A stretch of 64,000 bases of DNA, from assembly GCA_964626755.1 (NCBI GenBank), contig CAZVGO010000007.1, positions 62,001 to 126,000 on the forward strand, read 5' to 3'. The notes under the pieces were generated by a model. It was not told the origin of the DNA, ran no database searches, and saw nothing but the letters and a program-made list of their open reading frames with translations. The translations under genes were made by a program, and so were the position numbers. Shown here one piece after another: positions 1 to 9,591 of this stretch (positions are counted from its first letter, which is position 1; the number at the start of each line of letters is the position of its first letter). Source of the stretch: JACDAV01 sp964626755. GTDB lineage: Bacteria; Chloroflexota; Limnocylindria; Limnocylindrales; CSP1-4.

Positions 1-140
1 TCGCTGTAGGGCCGGGCGTTGAGCGTTGACTCCTGGGCGCGCTTGAGCTTCGACGCGGCGACGAACTGCATCGCCCGCGTGATCTGCTTGATGTTCCGGA
101 CGGCCCCAATCCGGCGGCGGATGTCGCGCTGGCTAGCCAT
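1..140 (-). CDS. atpG: ATP synthase F1 gamma subunit, N-terminal part (partial)
   Basis: Only the first 46 codons are inside the window; the rest lies beyond position 1. The ATG at 138-140 gives a protein starting MASQRDIRRRIGAVRNIKQI, followed by TRAMQFVAASKL. This is the conserved N-terminal helix of the gamma subunit, which forms the rotating central stalk that couples the c-ring to the alpha3beta3 catalytic head. It is the last visible gene of the atpZ-B-E-F-H-A-G operon; atpD and atpC would be expected next. The gap to atpA is 83 bases, unusually long for this operon, and holds a hairpin and one copy of a dispersed repeat. Confidence 0.93.
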   Translation of the reverse strand, partial: MASQRDIRRRIGAVRNIKQITRAMQFVAASKLKRAQESTLNARPYS

Positions 141-161
141 GAACAGCCACCCTCAACGCCT

Positions 162-179
162 GGTGGGCATTCGCCCACC
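162..179 (-). other. Hairpin in the atpA-atpG gap
   Basis: GGTGGGC (162-168) and GCCCACC (173-179) form a perfect 7-bp stem with a 4-base loop. No T-run follows on either strand, so it is not a classical intrinsic terminator. It abuts the dispersed repeat and would lie in the atpA-atpG intercistronic mRNA, where it could affect stability or processing. The function is inferred only. Confidence 0.4.
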
Positions 180-219
180 GAGGCCCGAGGCCGAGCTCCG
201 CGAGGCCATCGGCCCGAGG
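178..219 (+). repeat. Dispersed 42-bp intergenic repeat, copy A
   Basis: This 42-bp element begins and ends with CCGAGG. It matches copies at 39999-40040, 41662-41703 (reverse) and 51077-51117. It differs from the reverse complement of the 41662 copy at about 7 of 42 positions. The core contains GAGCTCCGCGAGGCCATC. It lies 37 bases upstream of the atpG start codon, inside the atp transcript. Confidence 0.75.
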
Positions 220-223
220 TTTG

Positions 224-1978
<1,755 letters not shown>

Positions 1979-2032
1979 CGGTTCTCCGTGTCGGACAGGT
2001 TGGGTCGATGGATGACGGGGCGGCGGCGCGGC

Positions 2033-2590
2033 TCACCGACCGAGGCTCCCGCGGGCGATGAGCTGGTGGCGGAGCCGCTCGAGGCGGCCCCGGATGCTGG
2101 CATCGAGCAGGCGGTCGCCGACCCGAACGGTCAGCCCGCCGATGAGCGATTCGTCGACCTCGGCCTGGAGCTCGACCTTCTCGCCGGTCATCGCCTCGAC
2201 CTTCTCGCGGACCGACTCCCGGTCGTCCGGGGCGAGCGGCTTCGCGCTGGTGACGACGGCTTCGACGATCCCGCGCTCCTCGTTGAGGAGGCGATGGAAC
2301 TGGCCGCTGATCGCCGGCAGCAGCTCCGTCCGGCCCCGCTGGGCGAGCAGGCGCACAAGGTTGAGCACGGGTCGCGCGACGCGGCGGTCGAGCAGCCGGG
2401 CGACGAGGTCCTCGCGGTCGCGAAGCGGAATCGACGGGTTGTCGAGGATTCGGCTCACCCGCGCGTCGCCGAGGAGGCGAGCGGCCAGCTCCAGGTCGCG
2501 CCCCCAGGCGTCCCGCGCATCGCTCGCTGCGGCCAGCTCGTAGGCAGCCTCCGCAAACCGGCGGGCGGACGTCGTCCGGCGGCGGGCCAT
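2033..2590 (-). CDS. atpH: ATP synthase F1 delta subunit (OSCP)
   Basis: This 185-residue delta/OSCP subunit is the connector of the peripheral stalk, joining the top of the alpha3beta3 head to the b subunits. The N-terminal helical domain (about 10-105) is followed by the conserved C-terminal region, where VDESLIGGLTVRVGDRLLDAS matches the family signature GG(x)xxxxGD. Its ATG shares one base with the atpF stop (TGATG), indicating translational coupling. Length is normal for the family. Confidence 0.93.
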   Translation of the reverse strand: MARRRTTSARRFAEAAYELAAASDARDAWGRDLELAARLLGDARVSRILDNPSIPLRDREDLVARLLDRRVARPVLNLVRLLAQRGRTELLPAISGQFHRLLNEERGIVEAVVTSAKPLAPDDRESVREKVEAMTGEKVELQAEVDESLIGGLTVRVGDRLLDASIRGRLERLRHQLIARGSLGR

Positions 2591-3165
2591 CAGCCTCGCC
2601 GCTCCGTCGCGGCGGCCTCGCGGAGGAACTCCTCCACGAGACGCTTCTGGCGCGCGTCGGTGACCGACTCTCCGAGAACCCTGGAGGCCGCGGCCAGGGC
2701 GAGGTCGGCAACCTCCGTGCGCAGCTCGGCGATCGCGCGCTGCTTCTCCGCGTCGATGTCCGCAGCGGCGCGGACGCGCATCTTCTCGAGCTCTTCCCTG
2801 GTCGCAGCGATGTCCGCATCGCGCGACTCCTGGGCCAGCTTCTGGGCGCGGTTGAGGATCTCCTGCGCCTCGCGGCGCGCCTCGGCCAGCGCCGCGGCAT
2901 GTTCCTGCTCCGCGGCCTCGCGATCGCGCCGGGCCTGTTCGGCGTCCTTGAGGCCCTGCTCGATCCGCTGGCGCCGCTCTTCGAGGACGCCACCGATCCG
3001 GCGGAACGCCGCCAGGTACACGATGACGAGGAACAGCGCGAAGCTGGCTGCCTGGGTGAGCACCCAGAACAGGTTGATCTGGAAGGCCGTCTCACCGCCG
3101 GCCTCCGCCTGCGGAGCGACGGCCGCCAGCGATTGCGCCGCTTCCGTGAGCGCCAGGAAGTCCAC
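2590..3165 (-). CDS. atpF: ATP synthase F0 b subunit
   Basis: This 191-residue b subunit forms the peripheral stalk. A single transmembrane helix at about residues 30-52 (INLFWVLTQAASFALFLVIV) is followed by a long charged coiled coil to the C-terminus that contacts delta and alpha. The start is GTG at 3165. It follows atpE by 24 bases and overlaps atpH by one base. Sequence identity in this subunit is always low; the assignment rests on topology and operon position. Confidence 0.93.
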   Translation of the reverse strand: MDFLALTEAAQSLAAVAPQAEAGGETAFQINLFWVLTQAASFALFLVIVYLAAFRRIGGVLEERRQRIEQGLKDAEQARRDREAAEQEHAAALAEARREAQEILNRAQKLAQESRDADIAATREELEKMRVRAAADIDAEKQRAIAELRTEVADLALAAASRVLGESVTDARQKRLVEEFLREAAATERRG

Positions 3166-3189
3166 GGTCAGCCTCGCCAGGCGCTCGGC

Positions 3190-3414
3190 CTAGGCCGCGG
3201 CAGGGTTCAGGAAGATGACCAGCAGGCCGACGACGATCGCCAGCACGCCGAGGCCCTCTGCGAAGGCCGCGCCGATGATGAATGTCGCGCGGATCTGGGG
3301 CGTGGCGTCGGGGTTCCGCCCGATCGCGCTCGTCGAGAGTCCCGTGAGGATGCCGATGCCGATACCGGGACCGATGACCCCCAGCGCGGCGAGGCCGGCT
3401 CCGATCAATTCCAT
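3190..3414 (-). CDS. atpE: ATP synthase F0 c subunit
   Basis: This 74-residue c subunit is a two-helix hairpin proteolipid that forms the rotor ring. A Gly-rich first helix (GPGIGIGILTG, residues 15-25) leads to the polar loop GRNPD (32-36). The second helix carries the ion-binding carboxylate Glu53 in AAFAEGLGVL. Gly rather than Ser/Thr follows Glu53, so H+ rather than Na+ coupling is more likely (inference). A strong Shine-Dalgarno AGGAGG lies just upstream of the ATG, as expected for a subunit needed in about ten copies. Confidence 0.96.
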   Translation of the reverse strand: MELIGAGLAALGVIGPGIGIGILTGLSTSAIGRNPDATPQIRATFIIGAAFAEGLGVLAIVVGLLVIFLNPAAA

Positions 3415-3482
3415 CTTGCGTCGTTCCTCCTGCTAGCCCGGCTCTACCGGGTCGATGTCTGGCCGATCGTCCGCCCGCGTCC

Positions 3483-4571
3483 CTAGCCGTGGGCCGGTGC
3501 GACTGCTCCCTTGGGCATTGTCTCCACCGCGTCGTGCGGCCCCTCGGCGTGTTCCTCGCCGTGACCCTCGATGGCGATGAGCGTGAACATGAGGGTCAGG
3601 ACCGAGAAGATGAGCGCCTGCATGAAGTTCAGCAGGACCTCGAGGCTGAACATCGCGACCGGGATGACCGCGATCGTCAACGCCGTGATCACTCCGAGCG
3701 CGACCTCGCCGCCGTAAATATTGCCGAATAGCCGCATCGCCAGCGTGACCGGCTTGACGAACTCGAGCATGAACTCGATGACCCCGACGAACAGCGCGAT
3801 GATGCCTGCCCCGGGGCCCTCCTCCCGGAACGCTCGCAGGCTGAAGAACTTGCCCAGGTAGCCGCGGACTCCGAGGCGGCGGACCCCCTCGACGTGGAAC
3901 AGACAGAAGCTGAACAGCGCGAGCCCGATCGTGACATTCAGGTCGCTGGTCGGGGCGCGCAGCTGCGGGACGCGCCCAACGAAGGGGACAAGGCCGCTCC
4001 AATTGGAGAACAGGATGAACAGGAAGAGGGCAACGAAGATCGGGACGTAGCGACGAGCCGGCGGTCCGCCGAGGGACGTCGCGAAGTTGGCGAGCCCTTC
4101 GTACACGTACTCGAGGGCGTTCTGGGCGCGCGACGGCATCACCTGGACGCCGCGCGACAACAGGATCGCGAGGACCACGATGATCGCCATGATCAGCCAG
4201 CCGGTCAGGAGCGTGGACGAGATCGTCAGGTCGAACGTCACGATGTCATGACTCGGTGGGGCACTGGGGTCGAGGTCGATGATCGCGTGGGGCGCCGGCA
4301 GCTCGAAGTTCGCTTTGATCGCGTCCAGGGGAAAGCTGATCGGCTCGCCTGGGTGTCCGCCTGGCGGGAACGGTGGCGCGACGATGTAGCCGATGACGAG
4401 GAGGACGATGATGCCGCCGATTGCGAGGAGGATCGGGCGGCGGGCCGATGGAGCCGGCTGCGCGACCTCCCCGGCGGCGGCGACTGCATCGGCCCCGAGC
4501 TCGGGCCCGAGCGCCTCCTCCATCCGCCGCTCCGCGTCCGGGCGGGCGTCGGGCTCACGTCGATCCGCCAA
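3483..4571 (-). CDS. atpB: ATP synthase F0 a subunit with N-terminal extension
   Basis: Membrane stator subunit providing the proton half-channels. The essential arginine is in KPVTLAMRLFGN of the penultimate helix region, and several hydrophobic helices precede it. At 362 residues it is longer than the usual 220-290. The extra sequence is a charged N-terminus (about 45 residues) followed by a transmembrane segment and an extracytoplasmic Pro-rich stretch before the canonical core; the C-terminus ends in a His/Glu-rich tail. The start codon is TTG at 4571, supported by GGGGAGGAACG immediately upstream. Confidence 0.95.
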   Translation of the reverse strand: MADRREPDARPDAERRMEEALGPELGADAVAAAGEVAQPAPSARRPILLAIGGIIVLLVIGYIVAPPFPPGGHPGEPISFPLDAIKANFELPAPHAIIDLDPSAPPSHDIVTFDLTISSTLLTGWLIMAIIVVLAILLSRGVQVMPSRAQNALEYVYEGLANFATSLGGPPARRYVPIFVALFLFILFSNWSGLVPFVGRVPQLRAPTSDLNVTIGLALFSFCLFHVEGVRRLGVRGYLGKFFSLRAFREEGPGAGIIALFVGVIEFMLEFVKPVTLAMRLFGNIYGGEVALGVITALTIAVIPVAMFSLEVLLNFMQALIFSVLTLMFTLIAIEGHGEEHAEGPHDAVETMPKGAVAPAHG

Positions 4572-4641
4572 CGTTCCTCCCCTGTCGTGAGCACGGCCGC
4601 TCGCCGGTTGGCGTGGCGATTGGGCCGGGTCGTGTCGCGGG

Positions 4642-4866
4642 TCAGTTGTCGAAGCTGGCCAGGAACCTGTCGATCAGCCGTTTGACGCCGACCGCTCCCA
4701 TCCCGAGGCCCGCGAACAGGCCCACGAGACCGAAGACGGGAAGCGACCCCAGCTGCTTGTCGACCCAGTATCCGACAAGCACTCCGACCAGGGTCGTGAC
4801 CAGGAGGATGAGACCGATTTCCGAGAAGAGGGCGAAATGGGCCCCTGCCCGCACGGGCTCGTTCAT
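4642..4866 (-). CDS. atpZ: AtpZ/AtpI-family ATP synthase accessory protein
   Basis: This 74-residue protein has two predicted transmembrane helices separated by DKQLGSLP, the pattern of the ATPase_gene1 (AtpZ) family encoded first in many atp operons. Family members are linked to F0 c-ring assembly or Mg2+/Ca2+ handling. I chose the ATG at 4866. A further in-frame ATG at 4899 overlaps the probable -10 box TATACT, which would then be inside the coding region. AGG precedes the chosen start at suitable spacing. Confidence 0.8.
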   Translation of the reverse strand: MNEPVRAGAHFALFSEIGLILLVTTLVGVLVGYWVDKQLGSLPVFGLVGLFAGLGMGAVGVKRLIDRFLASFDN

Positions 4867-4889
4867 GGGCGACCTGTCAAAGCGGCGGG

Positions 4890-4898
4890 AGTATAGCA
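4890..4898 (-). promoter_or_regulatory. Extended -10 promoter of the atp operon
   Basis: On the minus strand TGC-TATACT is an extended -10 element 23 bases upstream of the atpZ start. No convincing -35 hexamer is present at 17 bases spacing. It is the only promoter-like element seen before the seven-gene operon. Confidence 0.5.
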
Positions 4899-4934
4899 TC
4901 CGCGCTTCGCGATCCGCCGTGATCCGAACGGGGC

Positions 4935-6248
4935 TCAGGGGGCCGGCGGCGGCGACTCAGGCGGCAGCGACTCAGGCGGTGTCGGCGTCGGCGGTGGCGT
5001 TGGCGTCACCACGGGTGTCGGTGTGGGCGTCGGCGTTGGCGTTGGCGTCACCACGGGTGTCGGTGTCGGCGTCGGCGTCGGTATTGGCGTTGGGGTCGCG
5101 CTCGCGGTCGGCGTCGGTTTCGGTGTGGGCTTCGGCGTCAGCCGGGGAGTGGCTCGCGGAGTCTGGCGCGGCGTGGCCTCGGCCGTCTCTGTCGGGGCCG
5201 CCGTGGGGCTCGGAGTCTCGAGCGGCGACGGGCTCGGACTCGGGCTCGGACTCGGGCTCGCCGCCGGCAGGACGACCTCGTCGGTCGCCGACGGTTCGGG
5301 CGTTGGTGCGGGCGTCGCCGGCTCGGGCGTGCCGCTGTCGCTGAACTCGCCCAGGACCCCGCCGGCCGGCCCGGGGAGGAACGTGCTCCCGCCGATGACC
5401 ACAAGGGCGGTCGCCAGGACGGCCAGCGCAGGCCACCGCCAGTACCTGAAGCCTCGGACGGGCGCCGGCAGGCGCTGCAGCCACTGGGCGGCGGCCCCCA
5501 GGGCGGTCGATGGCGCGGCCGCTCGCGGACGAGCTGGCTTCGGCTCCTGGGCATGGGGCCTGACCGGCCCACGGTCGAGCCTGGCCGTCGGCACGGCCGG
5601 CGTGGCCTCCGGCGGTGTGGCCGGTTGATTCGGGGCTGGAGGACGGACTTGCGGCGACTCGGCCGGTCGGGGGGTGGTCGGGTACGGCCAGACCGGCGCC
5701 GCGGCCGATCGCGCCGTCGGGCCGGCCCGCGGCGCGCTCGCCGGTGGCGACTCGGTCGGCGACGACGGGACAGCCGGCGGCACCGCATGGCTCGCCGACT
5801 TCTCGACCGGCGGCGCCGTGGCGTCGGCCGCGCGCCTTGGGGTCGAGGACGGGCGTAGTGTCGTTACCGCCGGGCGCAGGCTCGCGACAGCCGCCCACCG
5901 GGCCACCTCGCCCGGACGAAGCTGTGACGGGTCGGCCGGAAGGAGCTGCGGTCGGTCAGCTGCGCGCGGCTTCGTTCTGGCGGGCGGGTCCGGCGCAGGT
6001 TCGGACGCGCGCAAGTGCGGCGATTCCGGCCAGTCCGGCTCGGGCGGGTACGGCGAGAGTCCGGATGGCGACTCGCCCCGTTCCGTCTCGGCCTCCTGCG
6101 CGCGCAAGTGCGGTGCATCCGGCCAGGGCGTTTCGACCCCGGACAGAGGCGGAGGCGCGGCGGGTTCCGCGTCGCCGGTGTCGACCTCGCGGAGGTGCGG
6201 CTCCGGCCACGACGGCGGATTCGTCTGGTTCGGTCGGGCGACGGGCAT
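4935..6248 (-). CDS. Pro/Thr-rich single-pass membrane protein with PHLR repeats
   Basis: Unrecognised 437-residue protein. The N-terminal ~270 residues are Pro/Ala/Arg-rich and contain three copies of W-P-(D/E)-x(0,1)-P-H-L-R at residues 14-20, 42-49 and 73-80. One transmembrane helix follows at about 275-296 (WPALAVLATALVVIGGSTFL). The C-terminal ~140 residues are Ser/Pro then Thr/Pro dipeptide repeats, ending in a Pro/Glu tail. The layout suggests a cytoplasmic N-terminus and an extended, wall-spanning C-terminal rod. At DNA level the tail contains a duplicated block around 4995-5066. Start is ATG at 6248. No enzyme domain is visible and the function is unknown. Confidence 0.7.
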   Translation of the reverse strand: MPVARPNQTNPPSWPEPHLREVDTGDAEPAAPPPLSGVETPWPDAPHLRAQEAETERGESPSGLSPYPPEPDWPESPHLRASEPAPDPPARTKPRAADRPQLLPADPSQLRPGEVARWAAVASLRPAVTTLRPSSTPRRAADATAPPVEKSASHAVPPAVPSSPTESPPASAPRAGPTARSAAAPVWPYPTTPRPAESPQVRPPAPNQPATPPEATPAVPTARLDRGPVRPHAQEPKPARPRAAAPSTALGAAAQWLQRLPAPVRGFRYWRWPALAVLATALVVIGGSTFLPGPAGGVLGEFSDSGTPEPATPAPTPEPSATDEVVLPAASPSPSPSPSPSPLETPSPTAAPTETAEATPRQTPRATPRLTPKPTPKPTPTASATPTPIPTPTPTPTPVVTPTPTPTPTPTPVVTPTPPPTPTPPESLPPESPPPAP

Positions 6249-6398
6249 GTCTCTCCCGGTACTGCTCGTCGGCGCTCGGATTCACGATCCTACACCGGGA
6301 CGGAAGGAGACCCTCCGGGAGGGCTCAGAGCGGTGGGGAGTGCGCCTAGTCTACGGGAGAGCCGCGAATCCGTCCGTCACGCGAGACTCGGCGCGGCG

Positions 6399-7526
6399 TC
6401 AGCGCCGTACGTCGCCGCGTGCCTCGGGCTCGTATGACTCCGCGTCCAGGCCGCCGTCGCCGCCGCTCCATGCAAGGAGCAGCAGAAGGATGCCCGTCCC
6501 GACGAACACGCCGAGGAACGCGTACACGTGGTCCACTCCGGTGAGGACCAGCGACAGGATTCCGAGCGCCCCGCAGATTCCGTAGATCAGGACGACGGTC
6601 TGGCGGTGTGACAGGCCCAGATCGAGGAGCCGGTGGTGGATGTGCCCGCGGTCGGGGGTGAACGGCGACCGCCTCGCGAACAGGCGGCGGACGATGATCC
6701 AGAACGCGTCGATGATCGGAATACCGAGGACGAGGAGCGCAACGGCCACCTTCGCGCTGCCGAGGATCGAGAGGACCGCGAGCGTGTAGCCGATGAACAT
6801 CGTCCCGCTCGTGCCGGGAAAAATGGAGGCGGGATGGAAGTTCCAGCGGAGAAAGCCGAGCAGCGAGCCGGCGAAGGCAAAGCACAGCAGGGCCACGAAC
6901 GGCTGCCCCCCCGCGACCTGGGTCGTCAGGCTGATCACACCCAGGGTCAGGGCCGCAATCACTCCGATCCCGGACGACAGCCCGTCGAGGCCGTCGATGA
7001 AGTTCACGCTGTTGATCATCCCGATGATCCAGAGGACGGTGATCGCGACCATGACGACGCCGTCGAACGGGATCAGGCCGTCGACGAACGGGTTGTTGAC
7101 CGAGCGGATGCCGATCCCGAGCGCGACCGCACCGAGTGCCAGCCCGAGCTGGCCGAGCAGCTGCCATCGCGCCCGCAGGTCGAGCAGGTCGTCCAGGGCG
7201 CCGATGAGGGCGGCGACCGCCGCCCCCGCCAGCAACGCCACGAGATCACCGCCGTCGAGCAGGGCCGGCAAACGGATCCAGCGGAACTGCAGATTGAGGA
7301 GTACGAGGACAACGGCCACGGTGAGGAACGCCGCGGCGATCGCCAGGCCGCCGGAGCGAGGGACCGGACGGGTATTGACCCGGCGGTGGTTCGGCCGATC
7401 GACCACCCCGAGGCGGATGGCCCGGCGACGGACGATCGGGGTCAGGAAGTACGCGATCGTGGCTGCGGCACCGAACGCAATGATGAGGAACGGGAGCGCG
7501 CTCGCGGCGTCGAAGACGAATCTCAC
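6399..7526 (-). CDS. Undecaprenyl-phosphate GlcNAc-1-phosphate transferase (TagO/WecA family)
   Basis: Polytopic membrane enzyme of the MraY/WecA superfamily, transferring a sugar-1-phosphate from a UDP-sugar to undecaprenyl phosphate and so starting synthesis of a cell-surface polymer. Ten or so hydrophobic helices are seen. Mg-binding motifs are DDLLDLRA (112-119) and NFIDGLDG (175-182). GHIHH (294-298) is the HIHH signature of the WecA/TagO branch rather than MraY. The start is GTG at 7526, overlapping the glyA stop as GTGA, so the two are translationally coupled. The 375-residue length is typical. Confidence 0.9.
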   Translation of the reverse strand: MRFVFDAASALPFLIIAFGAAATIAYFLTPIVRRRAIRLGVVDRPNHRRVNTRPVPRSGGLAIAAAFLTVAVVLVLLNLQFRWIRLPALLDGGDLVALLAGAAVAALIGALDDLLDLRARWQLLGQLGLALGAVALGIGIRSVNNPFVDGLIPFDGVVMVAITVLWIIGMINSVNFIDGLDGLSSGIGVIAALTLGVISLTTQVAGGQPFVALLCFAFAGSLLGFLRWNFHPASIFPGTSGTMFIGYTLAVLSILGSAKVAVALLVLGIPIIDAFWIIVRRLFARRSPFTPDRGHIHHRLLDLGLSHRQTVVLIYGICGALGILSLVLTGVDHVYAFLGVFVGTGILLLLLAWSGGDGGLDAESYEPEARGDVRR

Positions 7527-8851
7527 GCCGGCGGCAACCCCGGGACCGGGAAGCGGGCGCAGATCTCACGGACCTCGGCTGCCAGCCGCCCCTGGGCCGC
7601 CGGTTCGTCGCGGGTCGAGATCGCCTCCACGATGAGCCGGCCGATCGCGCGCATCTCGGGGCTCCCGAACCCCCGGGTCGTGGCCGCGGGCGTTCCGACA
7701 CGGATGCCGGATGAGGTGTTGGCCGGGTTCCTGTCGAACGGGATCTGGTTCTTGTTGACGGTGATCCCGATCTCGTCGAGGAGGTGCTCGGCCTCTTTGC
7801 CGGTGACACCGAGCGGCGTGACGTCGACGAGGATGAGGTGGTTGTCGGTCCCGCCGGAAACGACCCGGGCGCCCTGCCCGGCGAGCGTCTCGGCGAGCAG
7901 CCGGGCGTTTGCCACCGTCCTCGCCTGGTCGGCCTTGAAGTCGTCGCCCGCGGCGAGCAGGAACGCGACGGCCTTGCCGGCGATCACGTGCATCAGCGGC
8001 CCGCCCTGGACGCCCGGGAAGACCGTCTTGTCGACGGTCGCCGCGAGCGTCGTCTTGACGTTCGGGAATGCCGCGGGGTCGATGCCGGGTGGCAGGTTCT
8101 CGCGCGAGAAGATGAGGCCGCCGCGCGGCCCGCGGAGCGTCTTGTGCGTCGTGGTCGTGACGATGTCCGCGTGGGGAAAAGGGCTCGGGTGGTGGCCGGC
8201 CGCGACAAGGCCCGCGATGTGGGCCATGTCGACGAACAGCAGCGCGCCGACGCCATGGGCGATCGACGCCATCCGCTCGAAGTCGATGATCCGCGGATAC
8301 GCCGAGGCGCCCGCGACGATCAACTTCGGGCGGACCTCCGCCGCCTGGCGCTCGAGGGCGTCGTAGTCGATTCGCTCGTCGTCCTCGCGGACTCCGTACG
8401 CATGAACCTCGTAGAGCCGGCCGGAGAAGTTGAGCTTCATCCCGTGGGTCAGGTGGCCGCCCTGGTCGAGCTTCATGCCGAGGATCCGGTCGCCCGGATC
8501 GAGGACGCTGAAGTAGGCGGCCATGTTCGCCTGCGCGCCGGAGTGGGGCTGGACGTTGACGTGCTCGGCGCCGGGGAACAGCGCCAGGGCGCGCTCCTGG
8601 GCGAGCGTCTCGGCGACGTCGACGAACTCACAGCCGCCGTAGTAGCGCTTGCCGGGCAGGCCCTCGGCGTACTTGTTCGTCAGCCAGCTGCCCTGCGCCT
8701 CCATCACCGCGGCGAAGGTGTAGTTCTCGCTGGCGATGAGCTCGATCTTGTCGTGTTGCCGGTGACGCTCGCCCTCCATCGCTGCCCACAGCTCGGGATC
8801 GACGTCCGCGAGCTTCGCCCACGCGAGCCCCGAGGCGTGCGAGATCGTCAT
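7523..8851 (-). CDS. glyA: Serine hydroxymethyltransferase
   Basis: PLP enzyme converting serine plus tetrahydrofolate to glycine plus 5,10-methylene-tetrahydrofolate, the main source of one-carbon units. Lys237 in TTTTHKTLRGPRGG is the PLP Schiff-base lysine. The N-terminal IELIASENYTF and YAEGLPGKRYYGGCEFVD motifs are canonical. At 442 residues it is slightly longer than the usual ~415-420, mostly at the N-terminus. It overlaps the downstream sugar-phosphate transferase by 4 bases. A 92-base gap separates it from tsaC. Confidence 0.97.
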   Translation of the reverse strand: MTISHASGLAWAKLADVDPELWAAMEGERHRQHDKIELIASENYTFAAVMEAQGSWLTNKYAEGLPGKRYYGGCEFVDVAETLAQERALALFPGAEHVNVQPHSGAQANMAAYFSVLDPGDRILGMKLDQGGHLTHGMKLNFSGRLYEVHAYGVREDDERIDYDALERQAAEVRPKLIVAGASAYPRIIDFERMASIAHGVGALLFVDMAHIAGLVAAGHHPSPFPHADIVTTTTHKTLRGPRGGLIFSRENLPPGIDPAAFPNVKTTLAATVDKTVFPGVQGGPLMHVIAGKAVAFLLAAGDDFKADQARTVANARLLAETLAGQGARVVSGGTDNHLILVDVTPLGVTGKEAEHLLDEIGITVNKNQIPFDRNPANTSSGIRVGTPAATTRGFGSPEMRAIGRLIVEAISTRDEPAAQGRLAAEVREICARFPVPGLPPA

Positions 8852-8943
8852 GGGTGGCTCCCTTCCCGGGCGCCGCCGAACCCGTCCCTCCGCGGGCCCG
8901 TCGATGTCGCTCCGAAGCGCCTATCTTCCCACGTCCCGCCGGG

Positions 8944-9591
8944 TCATCTCGGCACGTCGTGGAGGACCCCGGCCGCGTCGAGGGCACCGGCGATCCGCGC
9001 CGTCGACACCGCTCCCTCCCGCAGGATGCGCGGCCGCGCCGCCTGGCAGTCGACGACGGTCGACGGGACGCCACCGGGGCTGGGACCCCCATCCAGCACG
9101 AGGTCGATCCCGTCGCCCAGCGCCGCGACGACGTCACCGGCGAGCCTCGCGTCGGGCCGGCCGGACACATTGGCGGAGGTCGTCGGGATCGGCCCGACCG
9201 ACCGGGCGATGAACCGCGGCGCCGGGTGATCCGGAACCCGCACTCCGAGCGTCGCCGTGCCGGCGGTCAGGGCCCGGGGCAGCGGGGCCCCGGCGCGAAG
9301 GGGCAGGACGAGCGTCAACCCACCCGGCCACAGGCCGCGCAGCGCGTGGGCCGCGGGCGTCAGCTCGACGACCCGCGCCACCTGCTCGAGGTCGTCGACG
9401 AGGACCATGATCGCCTTGTCCGGCGGCCGGTCCTTCGCCGCGAACAGCCGCTCGACGCCGCCCTCCGCATCGAGCCGGCAGGCGATCCCGTAGACCGTGT
9501 CGGTGGGAAGAGCGACGATCCCGCCGCCGTCGAGGACGTCGACCGCGGCCCGCCGCCCGGACTCATCGTCCGGGACAACCCGCGGGCTCAC
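8944..9591 (-). CDS. tsaC: Threonylcarbamoyl-AMP synthase (Sua5/YrdC family)
   Basis: Makes threonylcarbamoyl-AMP from threonine, bicarbonate and ATP for the t6A37 modification of ANN-decoding tRNAs. The YrdC fold is shown by ALPTDTVYGIAC near residues 28-39, KDRPPDKAI and the C-terminal PTTSANVSG. The 215-residue length fits a TsaC-type single domain without the Sua5 C-terminal domain. The GTG start at 9591 overlaps the prmC stop by 4 bases (GTGA); prmC-tsaC pairing is common in bacteria. Confidence 0.95.
   Translation of the reverse strand: MSPRVVPDDESGRRAAVDVLDGGGIVALPTDTVYGIACRLDAEGGVERLFAAKDRPPDKAIMVLVDDLEQVARVVELTPAAHALRGLWPGGLTLVLPLRAGAPLPRALTAGTATLGVRVPDHPAPRFIARSVGPIPTTSANVSGRPDARLAGDVVAALGDGIDLVLDGGPSPGGVPSTVVDCQAARPRILREGAVSTARIAGALDAAGVLHDVPR

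Noticed and set aside
2020..2075. A fifth copy of the 42-bp repeat near the end of atpH (CCGACCGAGG)
   Set aside because: Only one end motif matches and it lies in coding sequence; the core is absent.
4960..5250. GGCGTC/GGTGTC tandem array resembling a minisatellite or CRISPR
   Set aside because: No regular repeat-spacer pattern; it codes in frame for Thr-Pro and Ser-Pro dipeptides of the minus-strand membrane protein.
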